Assembly (NCBI GenBank): GCA_007119175.1
Contig: SKQC01000206.1
Location: forward strand, 1 to 32,420
Reading direction: 5' to 3'
Source of the DNA: Myxococcales bacterium
Lineage (GTDB): Bacteria > Myxococcota_A > Bradymonadia > Bradymonadales > Bradymonadaceae
DNA: 32,420 bases
Shown: positions 25,589 to 32,420 of the stretch, in pieces
Layout: every line of letters starts with the position of its first letter
How positions within the stretch are numbered: the stretch's first letter is position 1
Program-made: the position numbers and the translations under genes
Notes under the pieces: model-generated
Database searches by the model: none
What the model saw: the letters and a program-made list of their open reading frames with translations, nothing else
Told to the model about the DNA's origin: nothing

Positions 25589-27955
25589 ATGGCTAAACGC
25601 GACAATGAATCGGCCAGCGTTTTTCCCGGCAATTTCATCCACGATATCATCGAAGAGGATCTGGAGAGCGGAAAGCACGACACCGTCGTGACTCGCTTTC
25701 CCCCGGAGCCGAATGGATATCTTCATATAGGTCACGCCACGGCGATCGTCCTCAATTTCGAAACGGCCGAAAAGTACGGCGGCCGCTGCCACCTGCGATT
25801 TGACGATACCAATCCCCTGACCGAGGAGCGCGAATACGTACTCTCGATCCAGGAAGATGTCCGCTGGCTGGGCTACGACTGGGGCGAGCACCTTCATTTT
25901 GGCTCTGACTATTTCGATCAGATGTACGAATGCGCCCTGCGCCTGGTCAAAAAGGGAAAGGCCTACGTCGATAGCCTCGATATGGAGACTATTCGCGAAT
26001 ACAGAGGGACTGTCACTGAGCCCGGAAAAAAGAGTCCGTACCGAGAGCGCAGCGTTGAGGAAAATCTGGAACTGCTGGAGCGGATGCGCGCCGGTGAATT
26101 TGACGACGGGGAGCATGTGCTGCGCGCCAAGATCGATATGGCGGCGACTAATATGCTGATGCGCGACCCACTTTTATATCGCATCCGCCACGCCACCCAT
26201 CATAATACGGGCGATGAGTGGTGCCTGTATCCGATGTACGATTTTGCACACTGCTTAGAGGACGCCTTCGAGGGCATTACCCACTCTTTATGCACCCTGG
26301 AATTCGAGAATAATCGCGCCATCTACGACTGGGTCATCCGCGAGAGCGAGGTCGAAAATCAGCCTCAGCAGATTGAATTTGCTCGGCGAAATCTCGCCTA
26401 TACGGTGACGAGCAAGCGAAAGCTTTTGCATCTGGTCGAGGAGGGCGTCGTCGACGGCTGGGACGACCCGCGCCTTCCGACACTGGCCGGCCTGCGTCGC
26501 CGCGGCGTTCCCCCCTCGGCAATTCGGAAATTCTGTCGGCGCGGCGGGATCAGTAAATCCGAAAACCTGGTTCAGTTCAGCCAATTCGAAGATGCCATCC
26601 GAAATGATCTCAATATGAAGGCCCCCCGGGTGATGGGCGTCGTTGAGCCCCTGAAGGTGGTGATCACCAATTATCCGGAAGACGAGGTGGAGTGGCTCGA
26701 CGCTCCCTACTATCCCCACGATGTGCCTCTGGAGGGCAGCCGCCAGATTCCGTTTAGCCGCGAATTGGTCGTGGAGCGCGATGATTTCCGCGGCGATCCG
26801 CCCGACGATTGGTACCGCCTGGCGCCGGGCCGCGAGGTGCGCCTTCGCTACGGTTATTATATTACCTGCGATGAGGTCGTGCGCGACGATGACGGCGAGC
26901 TCATCGAGCTTCGCTGCTCCTACGATCCGAAGACCCGTGGCGGTTCATCGCCCGACGGCCGCGAAGTGCCGGGAACGCTTCACTGGGTCAGCTCCCGCCA
27001 CGGCGTGCCCTGCGAGATCAGACTTTATGAACGGCTGTTCGAGGTCGAAAACCCCACCGGCGATCCCGATACGGACTACACCGACTATATCAATCCCGAC
27101 TCGTTGACCGTCGTGGACAATGGCCTCGTCGAACCCAGTGTGACCGATGACGACCCGGAGCTGCGCTATCAATTTGAGCGACTGGGCTATTTCTGGCGCG
27201 ATCCCGTCGAGTTTGCCAACGAAAACCTGGTCTTTACCCGCATCGTCTCTCTGCGCGACTCCTGGGCCAAAAAGCAGCGGGACAAGAAAAAGCGCCGCGA
27301 CGAAAAGCGCCGACAAAAAAAAGAGCGGCTGCGCCAGAAATCTCTCAAGGCCCAGCGCGAGGCCGGCGACTCCGATCTCATCTCCGAGGAGCGCAAGCGA
27401 GCGCGCCTGAACAACGGGTGGCTCGCCGAAAAATTCACAGCCTATCAAGATGAACTCGGTCTTCAGAAAAACGAGGCCGATCTGCTGACCGGCGACGAGG
27501 CGACAGCCCGCTTTTTCGAGGCCACCACCGAGGTCTACGGTCTCGCGCAATCAGTGGCTCCCTGGCTGGTCAATGAGGTGTTGCCGCGCATCAAGGACGA
27601 GCAGACGATCGACGAATTGGACTTAGATCCCGGTCACGTCGCCGCCCTGGTGAAGATGGTCGACGAGGACCGAATCACCACTCAGGTCAGCCGCGATGTC
27701 TTAAAAAAAGTGCTGGAGACCGGCGAAAATCCGGAGACCATCGTCGCCGACGAGGGGCTGGAAAAAATGGACGATGCCTCGCAGTTGGAACCGGTCATCG
27801 ATCAGATCTTGGCCGACCATCCCGACGAGGTACAGCGATATCGCGGTGGAAATCAGCGATTGATCGGATTTTTTATCGGTCAGGCCATGAAGTCCACCGG
27901 CGGAGCCGCCGATCCGGTCAAGGTTCGCCAACTTCTGTCGGAGAAGCTCTCGTAG
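25589..27955 (+). CDS. glnS: Glutaminyl-tRNA synthetase with C-terminal GatB/YqeY domain
   Basis: TRFPPEPNGYLHIGHATAIVLNFETA (PPEPNGYLHIGH), FDDTNP; C-terminal LVNEVLPRIKDEQTIDELDLDPGHVAALVKMVDEDRITTQVSRDVLKKVLETGENPETIV typical of YqeY/GatB domain. Confidence 0.95.
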   Translation: MAKRDNESASVFPGNFIHDIIEEDLESGKHDTVVTRFPPEPNGYLHIGHATAIVLNFETAEKYGGRCHLRFDDTNPLTEEREYVLSIQEDVRWLGYDWGEHLHFGSDYFDQMYECALRLVKKGKAYVDSLDMETIREYRGTVTEPGKKSPYRERSVEENLELLERMRAGEFDDGEHVLRAKIDMAATNMLMRDPLLYRIRHATHHNTGDEWCLYPMYDFAHCLEDAFEGITHSLCTLEFENNRAIYDWVIRESEVENQPQQIEFARRNLAYTVTSKRKLLHLVEEGVVDGWDDPRLPTLAGLRRRGVPPSAIRKFCRRGGISKSENLVQFSQFEDAIRNDLNMKAPRVMGVVEPLKVVITNYPEDEVEWLDAPYYPHDVPLEGSRQIPFSRELVVERDDFRGDPPDDWYRLAPGREVRLRYGYYITCDEVVRDDDGELIELRCSYDPKTRGGSSPDGREVPGTLHWVSSRHGVPCEIRLYERLFEVENPTGDPDTDYTDYINPDSLTVVDNGLVEPSVTDDDPELRYQFERLGYFWRDPVEFANENLVFTRIVSLRDSWAKKQRDKKKRRDEKRRQKKERLRQKSLKAQREAGDSDLISEERKRARLNNGWLAEKFTAYQDELGLQKNEADLLTGDEATARFFEATTEVYGLAQSVAPWLVNEVLPRIKDEQTIDELDLDPGHVAALVKMVDEDRITTQVSRDVLKKVLETGENPETIVADEGLEKMDDASQLEPVIDQILADHPDEVQRYRGGNQRLIGFFIGQAMKSTGGAADPVKVRQLLSEKLS

Positions 27956-28853
27956 GTTTTCTGGCGCCAGAGGTGATCGCCAGGATCACCCCGCTGATCG
28001 TCAGAGTACATCCCACGACAACTAAAAACCCGACGGATTCACCCAGCCATATCCAGGCGAGGATGGTAGCTCCGACGGGCTCTCCCACGGTGGCGATCCC
28101 CACGGTGGTCGGCGTCGTATGGCGCAGCGCCCAGGTCAATAGGTTGTGGCCTATCAACTGGGGAATTAAGGCGGCGAGCAACAAGAAAAGCAGCGCGCGA
28201 CTGGAGGCCGGGGCGGCGTCGACGCCCGTCGCAAAGCAGGCCACATAAAGCACAATGGCCCCGCATCCGGTGGCGACGGCCATAAATGCAAATACATCCA
28301 GGTCGGGACCGAGCCGGCGGGCTACTAACAGGTAGCCGGCCATGGAAAAGGCGCCGGCCACGGCCAGCAGATCTCCGACGGCGTGAGTCGGCGAAAGCCC
28401 CAGGTCGTGGCCGCCGATAACGGCCATGCCCACGGCACTGATCGCCAGGGCCGTCCAGGTGCGGGGAGTGGGGCGGTCGATTTTTCGGAAGACCGCCCAC
28501 ACGGCCAAAATCAGGGGCGTCGCCGTCACCAGAGTGACCGACGCCGCCACGGACGTCATGGTCAGCGACGTCACCCAGGTGCCGAAATGAAGGGCGTAGA
28601 ATACTCCGGCCACCGCGGCGTGAGTCCAGAAGCGCCGAGGGGGCCGCCGGGTGACTACGGCGCGCAGCAAAAATGGCAGCAGACATACGAAGGCCACGGC
28701 CAGCCGAAAGGCGGCCGACGCCATGGGATGGGTCGGTTCTGCCTGTCGAAAAAACGGGGCTGCCGTCGACAGAGCGAGCACGGCTACTCCCAGTCCCACA
28801 GTCAGGGAGACAGTAAGGGTTCGCCGATCGGAGGGTACCTTCGAAGATGCCAT
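27918..28853 (-). CDS. EamA/DMT family transporter
   Basis: About 10 TM segments; FYALHFGTWVTSLTMTSVAASVTLVTATPLILAVWAVF and repeat ATVGEPVGATILAWIWLGESVGFLVVVGCTLTISGVILA; start chosen at MASSKVPSDRR. Confidence 0.88.
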   Translation of the reverse strand: MASSKVPSDRRTLTVSLTVGLGVAVLALSTAAPFFRQAEPTHPMASAAFRLAVAFVCLLPFLLRAVVTRRPPRRFWTHAAVAGVFYALHFGTWVTSLTMTSVAASVTLVTATPLILAVWAVFRKIDRPTPRTWTALAISAVGMAVIGGHDLGLSPTHAVGDLLAVAGAFSMAGYLLVARRLGPDLDVFAFMAVATGCGAIVLYVACFATGVDAAPASSRALLFLLLAALIPQLIGHNLLTWALRHTTPTTVGIATVGEPVGATILAWIWLGESVGFLVVVGCTLTISGVILAITSGARKPTRASPTEVGEP

Positions 28854-28940
28854 GAGGTGGCGAGCGCTGTAGCGGTGACCATATTGGGCTAGCAGCCTGT
28901 TGTGGCAGACCTGACACGAAAGTTTGCGGAGCAAGGATCG

Positions 28941-29609
28941 ATGGCTTTATTCGAAATGAAAAGTGGAAATCCTCTCTTGAAAATAGTTGCTTCAGCGGCG
29001 GGAGCGGCCGGTGTCTCGGCGCTCTTATCGCTGGCCAAACGCAGCGATCGCACGCCGGACACCAACGGATCGGAGCGGCTGGCCGCCCGGCAGTTTTCCC
29101 GCGATCGTCATGGCCATGAGCGCCGGACGATGCGATGGGCCATTGGCTGGTCTGCCGCCAATCTGGTCGCTGCCTTTGTGGCGCCCACTGCCAGTGAAGA
29201 GTCGGCAGCGGCCTCCTTTCATGCCGTCAATGCCGTCAGTAATGCCGCCGGTGGCCTGGGGGCCGTTACCCGTTATCTGGTGGCTCGCCGCAATGAACGA
29301 GAGCCCGACGACGATATCGAGCGCGTGCTCGCAACGGCACGCCGACATGAGGCGATGCTGATCGCCAAACAGGGGATTAATCTGCCGCGGATGGCCGTCG
29401 GGGCCGCCCTGTGTGGACGGGGAATATCCACTGACGCTCCCCGTTTTATCGGGGCCGGAGCAGCTCTTTTGTTGTATGGCACGGCGACCACCGCCTTTGA
29501 CTCCCTGCGGCTGGCCACGGCCCGCCGCAAGCGGAGGGAATTCGAAGCAAAGGTTTTGCCCGAGGAGGGCCGCTGGCAATGGCTTCTGGAGCAGCGAGAG
29601 GGAGTTTAG
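28941..29609 (+). CDS. Hypothetical membrane-associated protein
   Basis: ORF from ATG 28941 (MALFEMKSGNPLLKIVASAAGAAGVSALLSL...) with several hydrophobic segments; no family recognised. Confidence 0.6.
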   Translation: MALFEMKSGNPLLKIVASAAGAAGVSALLSLAKRSDRTPDTNGSERLAARQFSRDRHGHERRTMRWAIGWSAANLVAAFVAPTASEESAAASFHAVNAVSNAAGGLGAVTRYLVARRNEREPDDDIERVLATARRHEAMLIAKQGINLPRMAVGAALCGRGISTDAPRFIGAGAALLLYGTATTAFDSLRLATARRKRREFEAKVLPEEGRWQWLLEQREGV

Positions 29610-30016
29610 CCCTGCTCTTTCGTTGCAGGATTTCGTAGATAAACGGTCATCACCATCTGCGATGGCTCTGATGCATGTACCTCGTGCGGAATACCGGGGC
29701 GGATCACCAATAGACCTCCCGCGCCCACGGCCAGTCGCTCCTCCGGGGTGTCCACCTCAAGCCGGCCGTCCACAACCTGGAGAGTGACGACTCCATCGGC
29801 CTGATGCTGGGGCAGATAGCCGTCGGTGTCGAAGACAAAGGCCATGACCGTCGATGTTCCACTTTTAAATAGTGTTATCTGGTGGTGACCGTCGATCGGC
29901 GGGTATTCCTCAGTGGCGAGTCGCTCAAAGATTCGCTCTAAGTCAAACGATTTCGTATCACCTGTAAATCGCTCCCGGGGCGGGGTTCGCAGACGACTTG
30001 GCTCCGACGCATTCAT
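29606..30016 (-). CDS. Cupin-domain protein
   Basis: DGHHQITLFKSGTSTVMAFVFDTDGYLPQHQADGVVTLQVVDGRLEVDTPEERLAVGAGGLLVIRPGIPHEVHASEPSQMVMTVYL; internal start MNASEPSRLR preferred over the ORF start at 30325. Confidence 0.82.
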   Translation of the reverse strand: MNASEPSRLRTPPRERFTGDTKSFDLERIFERLATEEYPPIDGHHQITLFKSGTSTVMAFVFDTDGYLPQHQADGVVTLQVVDGRLEVDTPEERLAVGAGGLLVIRPGIPHEVHASEPSQMVMTVYLRNPATKEQG

Positions 30017-30241
30017 ACTGACTCCTAATGACTCAGGGTTGCGTGATACACCCAAAGATAAGACCAGGGCGGCCACAGCGAAGCAGAAGCTATGCAGACC
30101 CGCCTTAAAAAAATATCCCTCGTGACGTGACACCGATCGGGGCTTATGAAATAAGTGCAGGTGAGAATAGTCGCCAATTTTAGCAACAATACCCCGGAGA
30201 TTTGGGATTAAGAGCGTCGGGGTAAACCAAGTGACAACGTC

Positions 30242-31000
30242 ATGGGCCTGACCACAGAAGAAATCGAGAGTCTCCGGCGGATCGGAGCCGTGGTAGCCGC
30301 CACCATCGAGGAGATGAGGCGCCATCTCGAGCCGGGGATCACCACTGGTGAATTAGATGATATCGGCCGCGCTGTCCTCAATGAGCACGGTGCCCAGTCG
30401 GCGCCGGAATTGGTCTACGATTTTCCCGGCGCCACCTGCATTAGCGTCAACGAGCGGGCCGCCCATGGCATCCCCGGCGAGCTGGAGGTTCAGCCCGGGG
30501 ATCTGGTCAATATCGATGTCTCCGCTGAATTGGACGGGTTTTTCGCCGACAGCGGAGCGTCGTTCGGCGTCGACCCCGTCGACGGCGACAAACAAAAATT
30601 GCTCGATTCCACCAAAGAGGCACTGGAAAAGGCGATGTCCATGGCCCGCCACGGACGCCCCGTCAAAATGGTCGGTCGCGTCGTCGAGGGCCTGGCCCAG
30701 GACCGGGGATTTACGGTGATTCGAAATCTGGGCGGCCATGGAATCGGCCGCAAATTACACCAAAAACCAAGCTTTATCCCCCACTTTTACGATCGCCGCG
30801 AAAAGCGTCGCTTCAGCGAAGGCCAGGTGCTCACCCTGGAGCCCTTTTTGGCCATGGGCGCCCGCCGCGTCGACGAACTCGACGACGGCTGGACGCTGCG
30901 CACCGAAAACCACGGGCTGGTCGCCCAATTCGAACACACCATGATCATCACCCGAGGCGAGCCCATCGTCCTCACCCGCCGCAGCGACGAAGAGTTTTAG
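30242..31000 (+). CDS. map: Type I methionyl aminopeptidase (M24)
   Basis: CISVNERAAHGIPGE, VNIDVSAELDGFFADSGASF, GHGIGRKLHQKPSFIPHF, LEPFLAMGA, HTMIIT. Confidence 0.95.
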   Translation: MGLTTEEIESLRRIGAVVAATIEEMRRHLEPGITTGELDDIGRAVLNEHGAQSAPELVYDFPGATCISVNERAAHGIPGELEVQPGDLVNIDVSAELDGFFADSGASFGVDPVDGDKQKLLDSTKEALEKAMSMARHGRPVKMVGRVVEGLAQDRGFTVIRNLGGHGIGRKLHQKPSFIPHFYDRREKRRFSEGQVLTLEPFLAMGARRVDELDDGWTLRTENHGLVAQFEHTMIITRGEPIVLTRRSDEEF

Positions 31001-31371
31001 ACCTCCCCGCGCCTCGCCTCTCGACTCTCCATCGGAAGAAGGGAGGCCACAATCATCACGGCACCGATGATAATCGCGTTCCACATCGCCGCCGTCACCA
31101 CCACGTATTCCACCACGAAGGGGCTGGCCACCATCCAGGCCCCCAGGACCAACGCCGTCCAGCGAAGACCCTCAAATTGTTCCCGACTTGCGAAGCGGAT
31201 GACTCCCAGGATCACAAGGGCGATGCCGATGACCAGGGCGTTCCACCAGGCCGTCGTATGCCATGCGAAACCGAGGATATACGGCGACAATGCCAGCCAT
31301 AGACCGGAGAGGACGAAGATCAATGTCATCGCCGAGGGGCGACGCATCTGGCGCTGTTGTGTTTGCTGCAT
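30997..31371 (-). CDS. SPW-repeat membrane protein
   Basis: Duplicated LSGLWLALSPYILGF...TTAWWNALVIGIALVILG / VLGAWMVASPFVVEY...TAAMWNAIIIGAVMIVAS matches the SPW repeat pattern. Confidence 0.8.
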   Translation of the reverse strand: MQQTQQRQMRRPSAMTLIFVLSGLWLALSPYILGFAWHTTAWWNALVIGIALVILGVIRFASREQFEGLRWTALVLGAWMVASPFVVEYVVVTAAMWNAIIIGAVMIVASLLPMESREARRGEV

Positions 31372-31505
31372 AATTGGCTCCGTAGCTGCGTAGAACGTCG
31401 ACGTGACGAAATCTAAACGCAGGGCCGTCCTTTCGTTAACGGTCGAGGCGTTTAGCTTTGGCCGACCCTCGGTTATTCAGTTCTCTTGAGCCCAGGTAGG
31501 TTACG

Positions 31506-31928
31506 ATGACCATCACCAAACAAGATCGCAGCGACCAATTGACGGACTGGATTCACGCTATCGAGCGCTGGAAGCAGCGCCAGCGTCAGATAAAGGACGT
31601 GTTGAGCGGTATTGAAGAGCTTTTGCGAAAGCAGGAAGAGGCTTTAGAGCAAGCGCTATGGATGTGCGCCACGGCCCGGGGTAACGACGAGTTCGCCGAC
31701 GCCGACGAGATACTCAGCAAGGCGATGGCCTCGGCGCAAAAAGACCACGACGCGACGATGCGCGAATTGCTGGCCACTTATCGACGCCTCGATGCCGTAG
31801 ATATGGAGGGCCATTTTGATCGCCCGGTGGCCGCCCGCTCCCAGATGATCGACGATCGGGTCGACGAGGCGAGCCGAGAGTCCTTTCCGGCAAGCGATCC
31901 CCCGTCATTTAATCCCGGACGGGCCTGA
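31506..31928 (+). CDS. Hypothetical protein ending in ASxESFPASDPPS motif
   Basis: 140 aa, coiled/helical N-terminal part, C-terminus VDEASRESFPASDPPSFNPGRA. Confidence 0.7.
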   Translation: MTITKQDRSDQLTDWIHAIERWKQRQRQIKDVLSGIEELLRKQEEALEQALWMCATARGNDEFADADEILSKAMASAQKDHDATMRELLATYRRLDAVDMEGHFDRPVAARSQMIDDRVDEASRESFPASDPPSFNPGRA

Positions 31929-32420
31929 CTATTCCTGGGTCGTCAATTCGATCTGCTCGGCATATTCTACGATCGTGCCGTTGTATAAAAACGAGATCTG
32001 GCGCAATGCCGCGGCCTGATCGAAGTCCGTCATGGCGCTGATGGCGTCGGCTGCGGTGATCACATTATACCATCGCAGGCCGGCGGAGGCCGCCGTCTGG
32101 CCGACGCAGATATTAGCCACCGTGCCCACCACTACCAGGTGGTCCACATCCCAGACGTGGCTTAAATGATGTTCCAGAGAGGTGCCGTAAAACCCGTCGT
32201 ATCGGTTTTTTTGGACCACCAGATCCGTGGGTTGAGGCGCCAATTCGTCAATGATCTCCCAGCCCTCGGTTCCCCGCACACAGTGGCGCGGCCAGATCTC
32301 GAATTCGCGATCGTCTTCGCTGTGGGTGTCCTGAGTATAGGCGATTTTTACCCCGTTTGTCCGGGCCTCACGGAGCAATCCGGCGATCTGGGGGACCGTC
32401 TCGGCGGCGGCCTCCACACA
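31929..32420 (-). CDS. Isochorismatase-family cysteine hydrolase, truncated at N-terminus by window edge
   Basis: VQKNRYDGFYGTSLEHHL, DHLVVVGTVANICVGQTAASAGLRWYNVITAADAISAM; catalytic Cys in VANICV. Confidence 0.9.
   Translation of the reverse strand, partial: CVEAAAETVPQIAGLLREARTNGVKIAYTQDTHSEDDREFEIWPRHCVRGTEGWEIIDELAPQPTDLVVQKNRYDGFYGTSLEHHLSHVWDVDHLVVVGTVANICVGQTAASAGLRWYNVITAADAISAMTDFDQAAALRQISFLYNGTIVEYAEQIELTTQE

Noticed and set aside
30016-30325. N-terminal extension of the cupin ORF up to 30325
   Set aside because: It overlaps the start of the well-supported map gene on the other strand and reads unlike a cupin; the internal start MNASEPSRLR is more plausible.

Overview
The window is 32.4 kb of GC-rich bacterial chromosome, densely coded on both strands. 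Many proteins are Asp/Glu-rich, there are many lipoproteins, and one protein has a MYXO-CTERM-like tail. This suggests a Myxococcota / deltaproteobacterial-grade host, possibly Bradymonadales-like; that assignment is inference from gene content only. Recognisable housekeeping or enzyme genes are the 3' end of metH, dnaB, a HisC-like aminotransferase, a two-domain M16 peptidase, an SDR, an M23 peptidase, an AbgT transporter, glnS (GlnRS with a C-terminal YqeY domain), an EamA transporter, a cupin, map (MetAP) and a truncated isochorismatase-family hydrolase. The less ordinary content is: (1) a ~3.1 kb tandem duplication of a Cys-rich / FG-GAP / CARDB lipoprotein gene together with its upstream palindromic repeat, with the second copy heading a coupled operon; (2) two different long, nearly symmetric palindromic intergenic elements (MITE/REP-like), one flanked by TTAA on both sides, plus an isolated copy of one element's end elsewhere; (3) an unannotated remnant of an OmpA-family C-terminus; (4) a PGRP/amidase-2 protein with both a lipobox-like N-terminus and a MYXO-CTERM-like tail; (5) an FHA-PATAN gene in an apparent operon with dnaB; (6) a small protein ending in the ASxESFPASDPPS motif. 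I saw no CRISPR array, rRNA, convincing tRNA or intact transposase/phage gene.
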